A DNA stretch of 64,000 bases from Streptomonospora nanhaiensis (GTDB taxonomy: Bacteria > Actinomycetota > Actinomycetes > Streptosporangiales > Streptosporangiaceae). Positions 1 through 7,485 of the stretch are shown here, piece after piece (within the stretch, counting starts at the first letter, position 1; each line of letters begins with the position of its first letter). A program made the position numbers and the translations under genes. Under the pieces are notes generated by a model. It saw nothing but the letters and a program-made list of their open reading frames with translations, did no database searches and was not told where the DNA came from. The stretch spans positions 4,588,001-4,652,000 of the forward strand of contig NZ_JACCFO010000001.1 of assembly GCF_013410565.1 (NCBI RefSeq). The letters run 5' to 3'.

Positions 1-90
1 AGGCATCGCAGCATTGCTCCCCGAGGCGAGGGCCTCGGCCGCAGCCTCCAGCAGGCGCTCCTGGACGAACTCGGCTTTCGCATCAGGCAT
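1..90 (-). CDS. Partial gene, possibly a TetR-type regulator (N-terminus only)
   Basis: The ATG lies at 90 on the minus strand and the frame stays open to the window edge. About 30 residues are visible, beginning MPDAKAEFVQERLLEAAAEA. A short helix of the form ERLLEAAAEAL is typical of the first helix of TetR/AcrR DNA-binding domains, but too little is present to be certain. The start overlaps the end of the hydrolase gene behind it (stop at 83-85) by eight bases, so the two were probably translationally coupled in one operon. The identification as a regulator is a weak inference. Confidence 0.4.
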   Translation of the reverse strand, partial: MPDAKAEFVQERLLEAAAEALASGSNAAMP

Positions 91-966
91 GTCTTGCGCC
101 ATCGGTGCCTTCCATGAACGATCCGACGAGGTTCTTGATCGCGTCAGGCTCGTCCACCAGCGCCGCGTGGCTGGCATGCGGGAAGACCTCTACCCGCACC
201 GAGGGTGCGGTGCGACGAACGGCAGCCACTGCGCGCCGGGGGACGAAGTGACTCCGCCCGCCGATGACCACCGTGAGAGGGGTTCGGAGGTCGCGCCACT
301 GTGCCGTGGTTACCCGTTCCGGGCGCGGCGTGCCGCGGGGCGCGAACTCCCGCTTACCGGCAAGCAGGACATCAAGTGCCGGAGACTCAGGCAACTTGCC
401 GCCGCGCACCCAGGACAGGTACGAGAGGTACCGCTCTTCGTCGCCGAGCAACATCAGCAGCATTTTCGCCCAGGTGCGCCAGGGTATGCCCGCGAGGGAG
501 CCCGGCGGCTCGATCGCCGTCACGCTCTGCAGGCGAGCAGGGTTCCGAACGAGTTGGTGGGTGCGACCCATCCCCCGTAGGAGAACCCCACGAGGTGCAC
601 CTTCTCCAGCCCTATACCGTCGAGGGTCTCTTCCAGCCAGGCGGCGACCTCGACGCCGGTCGGGAGCGGCCTGGTCTGCACGCTCCTGCCCGCATCCCAA
701 ATGGTGTCGACTGCGAAGACCTGTCGATCCGTCTCCCACGCCCTGACGAATGGGCCCCAGGCCGCGATCGTGCTCCCGCCGCCCGGCAGGAGGAGGGCTG
801 GGGTGCGGTCGCGCGCCGCGGTCGACGCCGACACCGCGGTCCGGCCATAACTCGTCTGCACGGTGTGGTCGGTTCGATCCGGCCAGGAACTCATGGCCCG
901 ATCGAAGGCGAGCAGGAAGCGCGCCCGCGCCGCGTCGTCGCGGAACGCGCCCACCGGGTCAGCCAT
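83..966 (-). pseudogene. Alpha/beta hydrolase, frameshifted
   Basis: Two overlapping minus-strand frames together encode one alpha/beta hydrolase. The N-terminal part (from ATG 966, MADPVGAFRDD) carries LLLPGGGST, the oxyanion-hole region, and the nucleophile elbow GFSYGG. The C-terminal part continues in another frame from about position 575 with THQLVRNPARL and ends with the catalytic-histidine region FPHASHAAL. The switch falls just after GFSYGGW and is best explained by one missing base near 570-576. The gene is therefore either inactivated or carries a sequencing error. It starts from a leaderless-type promoter and overlaps the partial gene at 1-90. The substrate cannot be told from the sequence. 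Confidence 0.75.
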
Positions 967-972
967 GACAGG

Positions 973-978
973 AGCATA
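973..978 (-). promoter_or_regulatory. -10 box for a leaderless hydrolase transcript
   Basis: On the minus strand TATGCT is followed by six bases and then the ATG at 966. No Shine-Dalgarno sequence lies between them. This arrangement is typical of leaderless mRNAs in actinobacteria and supports 966 as the start. Confidence 0.5.
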
Positions 979-1012
979 ACGCCTGTAACGCAAGCGTCAT
1001 TCTCGGTGGGAA

Positions 1013-1084
1013 GTTGCGCCGTTCTTTCGGCCGGGAGGTTGCGCCGTCTATTCGACGGCGATCGCGCCGTCACCTTGACGGCGC
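1013..1084. repeat. Three tandem ~25-bp repeats with internal dyad symmetry
   Basis: GTTGCGCCGT occurs at 1013 and again at 1038, and a close variant (TCGCGCCGT) follows at 1062, giving a period of about 25 bases. The second unit contains CGCCGTC-N5-GACGGCG (1042-1060). The third contains a perfect 9-bp inverted repeat, GCGCCGTCA-CCT-TGACGGCGC (1064-1084). The block sits directly before the -10 box of the membrane-protein gene at 1110 and between two divergent genes. A cooperative operator is the simplest reading; back-to-back hairpins of a terminator are the alternative. Confidence 0.6.
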
Positions 1085-1109
1085 CTTCCTCGGGGGCTAA
1101 TTTAGGAAC

Positions 1110-1580
1110 ATGTTCGAAAAACGCAGTGAGCAGACCAACGAGACCGCGGCAAGCCCGCGGACACGCGGACGGATGGCGCTCGGGGCGGCAGTGATCCTCT
1201 CGGCCGTCCCGGCCCTGGCCGCCGCCGTGGACCAGCAGTCGATGCGGTCCCTGGAGGCGTACGCCGCAGCCATGTACGGCGCACACGGCGTGCCGGTCGA
1301 CACCGGGCTGCTGTACCTCGTGGTGTACGCGGTGGCCGGCACGCTCGCGATCCTGTGGCTGGTCGCCGCTGTGACATCATGGGTGAGCCGAGGCGGGGCG
1401 ATCGGTGCCGGTGCCTTTATGGTGGTGGCGAACCTGGCCACTGCACTCGCCATGCTGTTCGTCACCGAGTACGGGAGCCCGGTCTTCCCGGCGCAGTGGG
1501 GGCTCCTCGTGGCGCTACCCGCGCTCGCCGGAGCCGTCGCAGTCGGACTGCTCGTCCGCAGCGCGAGGCGCCGGTCATGA
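1110..1580 (+). CDS. Small integral membrane protein of unknown function
   Basis: The 156-residue product has four predicted membrane segments (about residues 25-41, 67-88, 97-118 and 128-148), a short basic N-terminus and a C-terminal SARRRS tail. No catalytic motif is visible. The start is supported by TAATTT at 1098-1103, six bases ahead of the ATG, which suggests a leaderless transcript. The tandem repeats just upstream suggest regulated expression. A TetR gene follows on the same strand after 27 bases, so the two may be co-transcribed. The family is not recognised with confidence; it resembles short four-helix proteins often found next to TetR genes. Confidence 0.7.
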   Translation: MFEKRSEQTNETAASPRTRGRMALGAAVILSAVPALAAAVDQQSMRSLEAYAAAMYGAHGVPVDTGLLYLVVYAVAGTLAILWLVAAVTSWVSRGGAIGAGAFMVVANLATALAMLFVTEYGSPVFPAQWGLLVALPALAGAVAVGLLVRSARRRS

Positions 1581-1607
1581 TGCTGGACATTGTCAGAGGG
1601 GACGAGC

Positions 1608-2312
1608 ATGGCGGAACGGCCCGACGCGCAGCGGCCGCGGCGGCGAGGGCGCCCCCCGGCGACATCTCAGGAGGATATACTCGCCGCGGCCTGGCGCCTC
1701 ATCGAGGCGGAGGGATGGGAGAGCCTCACCATCCGTAGCCTGGCCCGGGAGCTCGGCATCGGCGCGGCAACCATCTACCACCACGTGCGTGACCGTGAGG
1801 ACCTGCTGGTCCGGCTGATCAGTGACTACGCGGCCGGACTGCCGCGTCCGGACCTGCCGTCGGAGCCCCGCGCGAGAGTGTGCGCGGCCACGATCGCCCT
1901 CCATGACGCACTGCGCGACCTGCCGTGGGCGGCCGAGGTGCTCACGGTCGACGGGTTCGTCGGTCGGCTGAGCGACGAGGCCCTGTGGTTCGTCGAGGCC
2001 ATCCTCGACGGCGCACGCCGCGGCGGGTGCACCGCCGACCAGGCCGTGGCGTTGTTCCGGAACCTCTGGTACCTCACCGTCGGAGAGCTCCTCGTCCATG
2101 CTCGCACCAGGGAGCGGACTCGTTCCGGGGTGGACCGCGCACGCCTCCTGAAGGAGGACGCCGCCCCCTTCGACGGCCGCGATCCCGAGGTAGTTCCTCA
2201 GTTGGCGTCGATCGGGCGAGCCTGGCCGGCGCTGGCGGCCAAGGGCACCTACACGGACGGTATCCGGGCGCTCGTCCACGGCGCCCTCGACCAGCTGCCC
2301 CAACGAGACTGA
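1608..2312 (+). CDS. TetR/AcrR-family transcriptional regulator
   Basis: A classic TetR N-terminal helix-turn-helix lies at about residues 20-65, with TIRSLARELGIGAATIYHHV as the recognition region. A ligand-binding domain of about 160 residues follows. The ATG at 1608 is preferred to an in-frame TTG at 1590 because GAGGGG lies about seven bases before the ATG. A DHA2 drug-efflux gene follows on the same strand after 277 bases, so the regulator probably controls the pump, itself or the small membrane gene before it. The inducer is unknown. The length (234 residues) is normal for the family. Confidence 0.9.
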   Translation: MAERPDAQRPRRRGRPPATSQEDILAAAWRLIEAEGWESLTIRSLARELGIGAATIYHHVRDREDLLVRLISDYAAGLPRPDLPSEPRARVCAATIALHDALRDLPWAAEVLTVDGFVGRLSDEALWFVEAILDGARRGGCTADQAVALFRNLWYLTVGELLVHARTRERTRSGVDRARLLKEDAAPFDGRDPEVVPQLASIGRAWPALAAKGTYTDGIRALVHGALDQLPQRD

Positions 2313-2589
2313 ACGTGCCTGCCCCGGACCTGCGGGTCGGTCGGGGCTGAGCAGACCACGCCCCCGCAGGACCGCACTCGAGCGCTGCCCACGGACGCCG
2401 TCACATGCTGGCGGCGCGGTGAGTCGGGGGCGGGACCTCGCCTGCGCACGACCATCGGCGAGCGGGCCAGTTCCGGCTGCCGCCAAGGCGGTCGGCAAGC
2501 ACTCACCCAGTAGGCACGACCGCCGCGGCGGCCGTCCACCACGTCTTCCTCGCCTCGACCACGGCGAGCCCAAACGAAAGAAGTCGTCG

Positions 2590-4029
2590 ATGAAAGACTC
2601 ATCTGTCATGTCCGGGCCGGACTCAGCTCGGAAGCCTGGCCCGACCCTCACGGCGGTCAACGGAGTCCAACTCCTGGTCTCCCTCGACCTCTGCATCGTC
2701 AATGTCGCACTTCCCGATATCGCCGCCGGACTCGGCTTCGAATCGAGCGAGTTGTCCTGGGTCATCCACGCCTATGCGCTGACCTTCGGGGGGCTGCTCC
2801 TTCTCGGTGGCAAGGTGGCCGACCTCCTCGGACATCGCCGCGTGCTCATCATTGGCCTGCTGGTCTTCGCCCTGTCGTCCCTGCTGGCCGGTCTGGCGAC
2901 GTCCCCCGGAGTCCTGGTCGCCGCCCGCGGCCTTCAAGGCGTGGGTGCCGCCGCCATGCAACCGGCCTCACTGGCGGTGCTCACCACGACGTTCCCCGAG
3001 GGGCGAGCGCGGGCGCGCGCGTTCGGGATCTGGAGCGCCGTCAACGCGCTCGGTGCAGCGCTCGGGGTCGTGCTGGGCGGAGTCGTCACCGAACTCGCGG
3101 GATGGCGATGGGTAATGCTGCTCAACGTCCCCGTTGCCCTGGTTCCCCTGTGGCTCGCCTGGCGGTCCCTGCCGGGGGACGCCCGCGTTGTGCGCGCGAA
3201 GCGCCCGGACGTCCTCGGTGGCGCGCTGGCAACGACCGGGATGACAGCGCTTGTCTACGGTGTGGTGCGGGCGGCGGATCTCGGGTGGACCGCTCCCCAG
3301 ACAATCGTCGTGCTCGCCGGGGCGGCTCTGCTCCTCGCGCTCTTCGTCGTCGTGGAGAGATCTCCGCACCGCGACCCCCTCCTGCGCCTCGGTCTGCTGG
3401 CCAACCGCAGTGTCACGGGCGCGAACGTCATCAATCTGCTCATCGGCGCTGCGATGGCCTCGTGCTTCTACATCCTGTCGCTGTACGTCCAGACGGTGCT
3501 CGGGAACTCACCGGCCGTCGCCGGGCTGATGTTCCTGCCGTTCGCGCTCGGGGTGATCGTCGGTGCCGTGGTCGCCACCGGCGTCGGCAGACACCTCCCG
3601 CCGCGCTCACTCATGCTCACCGGCGTCCCCCTCACGGCGGTGGGGTTCATGTGGTTCGGTTTCATGCGGCCTGACGGAAGCTTTCTCGTCGACGTCCTCG
3701 GACCATCCTTGGTGGCGAGCATCGGCTTCGGACTGTGCCTAGGCCCCGTGGTCTCCACAGCGACGCGCGGAGTGGATGACGACGAAGCCGGGATGGCCTC
3801 CGGCCTGCTGTCCAGCGCCCGTCAGATCGGTGCGTCAGTAGGGCTCGCGGTGCTGGGGACCCTCGCTCAGCACCGCACCGGGAGTGAGCTCACCGCTGAA
3901 ACGCTGACGGCGGGGTACGGGTTGGCGATGCACGTCGCTGCCTGGCTGCTACTCCTCGGCGCAGGGGGCGCGCTCCTGGTGCTGCCCTCCGAGCGCGCGC
4001 TCGCCACGAGCACGACCGCTCGACGGTGA
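2590..4029 (+). CDS. DHA2-family (14-helix) MFS drug efflux transporter
   Basis: The 479-residue protein has the DHA2 hallmarks: LDLCIVNVALPDI in helix 1 (motif D1), GGKVADLLGHRR in the first cytoplasmic loop (motif A), and about 14 hydrophobic segments. Proton-driven export of lipophilic or cationic compounds, often antibiotics, is the usual role of this family. The ATG at 2590 follows a GAAAG-rich stretch. The open frame reaches back to 2419, but the extra residues have no MFS character. The upstream TetR gene is the likely regulator. A hairpin at 4057-4079 follows the stop. A degraded fragment of a second, related MFS gene lies at 4576-4690. Confidence 0.92.
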   Translation: MKDSSVMSGPDSARKPGPTLTAVNGVQLLVSLDLCIVNVALPDIAAGLGFESSELSWVIHAYALTFGGLLLLGGKVADLLGHRRVLIIGLLVFALSSLLAGLATSPGVLVAARGLQGVGAAAMQPASLAVLTTTFPEGRARARAFGIWSAVNALGAALGVVLGGVVTELAGWRWVMLLNVPVALVPLWLAWRSLPGDARVVRAKRPDVLGGALATTGMTALVYGVVRAADLGWTAPQTIVVLAGAALLLALFVVVERSPHRDPLLRLGLLANRSVTGANVINLLIGAAMASCFYILSLYVQTVLGNSPAVAGLMFLPFALGVIVGAVVATGVGRHLPPRSLMLTGVPLTAVGFMWFGFMRPDGSFLVDVLGPSLVASIGFGLCLGPVVSTATRGVDDDEAGMASGLLSSARQIGASVGLAVLGTLAQHRTGSELTAETLTAGYGLAMHVAAWLLLLGAGGALLVLPSERALATSTTARR

Positions 4030-4056
4030 TGACGGTGGGCGAGTCGCACGCCCAGC

Positions 4057-4079
4057 CTGATGTCTAGACTCGACATCAG
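4057..4079. terminator. Hairpin between convergent genes
   Basis: CTGATGTC-N7-GACATCAG is a perfect 8-bp inverted repeat. It lies 27 bases after the MFS stop and overlaps the last codons of the convergent GyrB-like gene. It has no U-tract, as is common in actinobacteria. Confidence 0.55.
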
Positions 4080-4555
4080 ATGACGACGAGGGGGCAACCC
4101 CGCTCCCAGCGATAATGGAGGCTCGAGCCATAAGTTTCACTGTCTACCTGTCCGGCGAGATCCACACCGATTGGCGGGACCGTGGACATCCCGCCCCGCG
4201 GTAGCCCGTCGGGCAGCAGGGGCGCGGTCGCCTCGGCCCGGAACCGCAGGTCGGCCGTCGCCATCACGGGCTTGCGTATGACCCGGCCCCGACTGTCCCG
4301 CCGGGTGTCAGTGCCTCGCCCGTCATCGGCGACGCGCACCCGCCCATGCGGGAAGACCGTGATGATGACGGTGCCGGCGCGGCCCTGGCTCTCGGCCTCC
4401 TCATTCGCGTAGGCGAGGATCTCGAGGATGAGGTGACGGCGCCCGCCGGCAGCCTCGGTGTCGCCGAGCCGGTCGCGGACCTCGGCAAGGTGCTCGACAT
4501 CGAGATCCGTGCGCCAGTCGTGGGTGGTGACGGTCCGGGAGGAGCGATCGGTCAC
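4076..4555 (-). CDS. Short GyrB-like GHKL ATPase-domain protein
   Basis: The 159-residue protein resembles only the ATP-binding end of DNA gyrase B. The stretch LEILAYANEEAE matches the N-box region (E...N...DEA) and VRVADDGRGT matches the Bergerat-fold G1 box (D-x-G-x-G). The transducer, TOPRIM and DNA-cleavage regions are absent, so it cannot act as a topoisomerase by itself. Short proteins of this kind occur in actinomycetes as stand-alone ATP-binding proteins of unknown role. The start is GTG 4555, preceded by TAGGAT and six bases, which points to a leaderless mRNA. The start codon lies inside a 10-bp palindrome (GTCACGTGAC, 4551-4560). The family match is by eye. Confidence 0.65.
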   Translation of the reverse strand: MTDRSSRTVTTHDWRTDLDVEHLAEVRDRLGDTEAAGGRRHLILEILAYANEEAESQGRAGTVIITVFPHGRVRVADDGRGTDTRRDSRGRVIRKPVMATADLRFRAEATAPLLPDGLPRGGMSTVPPIGVDLAGQVDSETYGSSLHYRWERGCPLVVI

Positions 4556-4561
4556 GTGACG

Positions 4562-4567
4562 ATCCTA
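4562..4567 (-). promoter_or_regulatory. -10 box for the GyrB-like gene (leaderless type)
   Basis: TAGGAT on the minus strand ends six bases before GTG 4555. The adjacent palindrome GTCACGTGAC (4551-4560) spans the predicted transcription start and could be an operator. Confidence 0.5.
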
Positions 4568-4575
4568 GGCTGGGG

Positions 4576-4690
4576 GCCGTGCCGGACGGGATTTTCCTCG
4601 TCAATGTCCTGGGGTCCTCTGTGGCAGCGAGCCTCGGTCTCGGGCGTTGCCTGGGCGCTGCCTCGCGAGCCGAATCGCTGACTTCACGTT
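4576..4690 (+). pseudogene. Remnant of a second MFS efflux gene
   Basis: The plus-strand translation contains PDGIFLVNVLGSSVAASLG and then RCLG. The intact transporter reads PDGSFLVDVLGPSLVASIG and then LCLG from about residue 360 onward. The match covers roughly 30 codons and then dissolves. The copy differs at several positions, so it is a fragment of a paralogue rather than a recent duplication of the neighbour. It marks old rearrangement between the GyrB-like gene and the esterase. Confidence 0.65.
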
Positions 4691-4769
4691 GTCCTCGTAC
4701 GACTTTGCCACGGCGCCGGACGAGAGTCTGCCCTGTGTTATGGGCGTTCTGCGGCAAACTCTCGGTGCA

Positions 4770-5600
4770 TCATCGGGACGACGGGGCGGTAAGGCCGCCC
4801 GGTCCTGTCGGTTCATTACCCAGGACAACGTCGTCGAGCCACCGTTGACAGGCGTCCCGCCAGGTCGCGGTGTGTGGGATCGATGCGAGGGGCGGCATCC
4901 GTTCGCCGGCTGGCGGGTCGCCCCACGAGACACCGTCGGCGAGGCCGAGACCGTGCCAGCCTTCCGGGTAGACGTGCAACTCGAGGGAAGCACCGACCTC
5001 CTGCGCTGCCTCCGCCCACCGAAGGGCGTTCGTCAGGCCCGGTGGGTCCTCCATGGTGGTCCAGACGAACAGTGGGCACGTCTCCGCGCCGAGGTGGGTG
5101 ACCGGGGAGAGTTCGGCGCGCAACTCCATCCGGCCGCCGAGCATCCCCGACACGGCGACATCAGGGAGCAGGTCGAGGTCGGCGACCGAGTAGGCCAGGA
5201 CGGCGAAGTCCGGCCGCGGCGGCGAACTCGGCGCCTGCTCCAGCGAGCCCAGGATCGCCCCGGTGGCGAGCAGCCCGGCCAGGTGCCCACCCGAACTGGC
5301 GCCGAAGACACCCACTGCGCGGGCATCGACCGCCAGGCCATGGTCTCCGGTGCGCCACCACTGCAGCGCTTCCCGCGCGGCCGCGAGCGGCGACGGCCAG
5401 GGCGACTCGGACGGTAGCGGGTAGTGCAGCACCGCTGCGTGGCAGCCGACGGAGGACCACCACCGGGCGACGCCCTCACCCTCATGGGGAGCGTGGAACC
5501 GGTAGCCACCACCCGGCAGCACCAGCACCGCAGGACGGGCACCGCTGAACGGCGGCTCCGCAGGGATGACCTGCAGGTTTGAAGCGAGATCAGCAGACAT
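4770..5600 (-). CDS. Alpha/beta-hydrolase, acetylesterase (BD-FAE-like)
   Basis: The 276-residue protein shows VLVLPGGGY (the HGGG-type oxyanion hole, here PGGG), the nucleophile elbow GASSGG, and a late histidine in YPEGWHGLG. This layout fits carbohydrate acetylesterases and small-molecule esterases of the BD-FAE/DLH group. The ATG at 5600 is preferred; an upstream in-frame start at 5654 adds residues without family character. No signal peptide is seen, so it should be cytoplasmic. It stands alone on this strand, and its regulation is not apparent apart from a small palindrome (GAACT-TTCG-AGTTC) just upstream at 5607-5620. Confidence 0.8.
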   Translation of the reverse strand: MSADLASNLQVIPAEPPFSGARPAVLVLPGGGYRFHAPHEGEGVARWWSSVGCHAAVLHYPLPSESPWPSPLAAAREALQWWRTGDHGLAVDARAVGVFGASSGGHLAGLLATGAILGSLEQAPSSPPRPDFAVLAYSVADLDLLPDVAVSGMLGGRMELRAELSPVTHLGAETCPLFVWTTMEDPPGLTNALRWAEAAQEVGASLELHVYPEGWHGLGLADGVSWGDPPAGERMPPLASIPHTATWRDACQRWLDDVVLGNEPTGPGGLTAPSSR

Positions 5601-6017
5601 CACTGAACTTTCGAGTTCGGCTCCTCCATGCCTGACGCAGTCCGCCACCGGCACGCGAAGCTTCGGACACCATACGACACTCCGCCCACACTCGGGTGGT
5701 TAGGGAAGGCGAGTTGTGGGAACCGCGGCCAGACCTCATTGGTGGCGAGGAGGACCGGAAACAACGCGAAGACCGCGGTTCCTGCGCACTCCGGAAGGCT
5801 GACGATCCGACCGGGCGGATGCCTGAGCAACTGCATCCTTCGAGTTCTCCGTGCTCCTCCTGGCGGACCCGGAGTCGGGATGACCAAGGCGATTCCCAGG
5901 TTGGGCACGGTCGGTACGTACGCCTCTGCCGTGCGTGCGATCAACGCACTGAAGATCCCGGCCCGGGAGAAGCGTTCTCGGACACGTGCCGTGGTACGCG
6001 TGTTGTCAGCGGTTAGT
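5601..6017. other. Gap without a recognisable gene
   Basis: About 417 bases lie between the esterase start and the left end of the IS element. Open frames exist on both strands but none resembles a known family or has a ribosome binding site. No N-terminal part of the CHAT gene interrupted on the other side of the IS can be found here beyond a possible few codons (QRL) at the junction. It may be decayed sequence left after an IS-adjacent deletion. Confidence 0.5.
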
Positions 6018-7133
6018 TGTTGCGGGTCATGACGTTGTAGCCACCGGAGTGGGGATGAAGGAACGGGTCCCTGACCGGCACGATGGGTGGTGTCTAAGCA
6101 ACCGTCGTCCGGGAGGGGACCCGTTCCATGACCCACCGTAATGCCCCGCTGACCGTGCTCGGAAGGGAGCGTGCGGTCGACCAGGTGATCAGAAAGGGCC
6201 GCCCGATCGCGCATGTCGCGGCCGAGTTCCACATCGCGCGGGCCACGTTGTCGAAGTGAGTTTCCCGCTATCGCGACCACGGCGTGCTCGGCCTCGAGGA
6301 CCGCTCCAGCGCCCCCGCCGAGCGCCCTTCGAGGCTCGCTGCCTGGGTAGTCGAGCTGATCGAGCACTGGCGACGGAAACGGAAGTGGTCCGCCCGCCGG
6401 ATCGCCCGCGAGCTCGCCGACCGACACCACATCCGCTGCTGCGTGCGGACTGTGACGCGCTGGCTGGACCGCCTGGGCCTGAACCGGATCAGGGACATCG
6501 CTCCGGAGGGGGAGGACCTGCGCCGCCCAGGGAAGATCATCGCCCGCTACCCCGGGCACATGGTCCACATGGACGTGAAGAAGGTCGGGAAGATTCCCGA
6601 CGGCGGCGGCTGGTGGGCCCACGGCCGCGGCAGCGACCAGGCCCTGGCGGGCAAGCGCGCTCATAAGCAGAAGGTCGGCTACACCTACCTCCACTCGATG
6701 GAGGACGGGTTCTCCCGCCTGGCCTGCACCGAGGCTCTCGAGAACGAGACTGCCGTGACGACCATCGCGTTCTTCCACCGCGCGCTGGTGTTCTTCGCCG
6801 CTCACAACATCACGCGGATCTCCCGCCTGGTCACGGACAACGGAGCGAACTACACCTCCAAAGCGTTCCGCCGCTCGACCAGCGCGTTCATTGGCCGGCA
6901 GCAGCGCACTCGGGCCTACACACCACGGCACAACGGGAAGATCGAGCGCTACCAACGGCTGATGACCGACGAATGTCTCTACGCCCGCGCCTACGACAGC
7001 GAGAACGAACGACGCGATGCGATCGGCGTCTGGAACCACCACTACAACTACCATCGGCCCCACACCGCCTGCGGCGATCAGCCCCCGGCCTCACGCCTCC
7101 ACGCCGGCGTCGACAACGTCATGACCAACTACA
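6018..7133 (+). mobile_element. IS481-family insertion sequence (inactive copy)
   Basis: The 1,116-bp element has imperfect terminal inverted repeats of about 40 bp. The left end reads TGTTGCGGGTCATGACGTTG. The right end, read inward, starts TGTAGTTGGTCATGACGTTG. The flanks are GTTAGT (6012-6017) and GCTAGT (7134-7139), a 6-bp duplication with one mismatch that fits the NCTAGN target of IS481-type elements. The single transposase gene fills the element but carries an in-frame stop. The right junction cuts a CHAT-domain gene. The mismatched flanks and the missing 5' half of the CHAT gene suggest a deletion beside the element after insertion. Confidence 0.85.
6060..6127 (+). promoter_or_regulatory. 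Foldback inverted repeat covering the transposase start
   Basis: GGAACGGGTCCC (6060-6071) pairs perfectly with GGGACCCGTTCC (6116-6127). The second arm ends at the base before the transposase ATG and overlaps the Shine-Dalgarno stretch GGAGGGG (6112-6118). A transcript entering from outside the element would fold and hide the start. The second IS in this window has an equivalent structure. Confidence 0.7.
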
Positions 7134-7138
7134 GCTAG
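6128..7138 (+). pseudogene. IS481-family DDE transposase with a nonsense codon
   Basis: From ATG 6128 the frame encodes an N-terminal helix-turn-helix, then TGA at 6257-6259 (codon 44), then continues uninterrupted. The stop sits in LSK-stop-VSRYRDHG. The second IS has W at the aligned place (QRWASRYRTHG), so the change is TGG to TGA. Downstream lie the DDE catalytic residues: D in VHMDVKKVG, D in LVTDNGANY, and E in NGKIERYQR. Translation could restart at GTG 6284, which would lack the DNA-binding helix. The final stop codon TAG lies outside the IS, in the duplicated target. About 336 codons in total, the usual family length. Confidence 0.85.
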
Positions 7139-7425
7139 TGGTGCTCAATGCTTGCGAGAGCCTCGCAGGGGCCGATGACCTCCTCCAAACGGTACCGACT
7201 GTGATTGCGATGTCCGACTCGATCAACGATGCCAGCGCTGTCGTCTTCGCGGCGCGCTTCTACTCCGCCGTCGCGTCCGCGCAGTCAGTCTCGACTGCAC
7301 TCGAGCAAGCGAAGGTCGCTATGGCGGTGTCAGCGCTTGACGATGCAGACCTGCCCGAAGTCAGAGCCAGAGAGGACGTCGACCTGGTTTCGCTTCTTCT
7401 CGTTCAGCCCATGTCTTCGCGATAG
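7134..7425 (+). pseudogene. C-terminal remnant of a CHAT-domain (caspase-like) protein
   Basis: Reading in frame from the IS junction gives LVVLNACESLAGADDL, then VIAMSDSIND, then ALEQAKVAM, ending at TAG 7423-7425. The NACES motif with the following small-residue and AxxFAxxFYxA pattern is the second half of a CHAT cysteine-protease domain, with C in NACES as the catalytic residue. The first half, including the HGH-type histidine motif, is missing. The IS481 element removed or separated it. CHAT proteins often act in bacterial immunity and programmed death, which fits the neighbouring toxin-antitoxin genes, but this copy should not be functional. Confidence 0.75.
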
Positions 7426-7485
7426 CGCAACCGCCAGATTGCTTCTGATGTTCGCCTGGACGGCTCCGGGTCTTAGTGCTGTGTG

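Noticed and set aside
5628-6032. A gene in the gap before the first IS (several overlapping frames)
   Set aside because: No ribosome binding site or recognisable domain, and the frame runs into the IS end.
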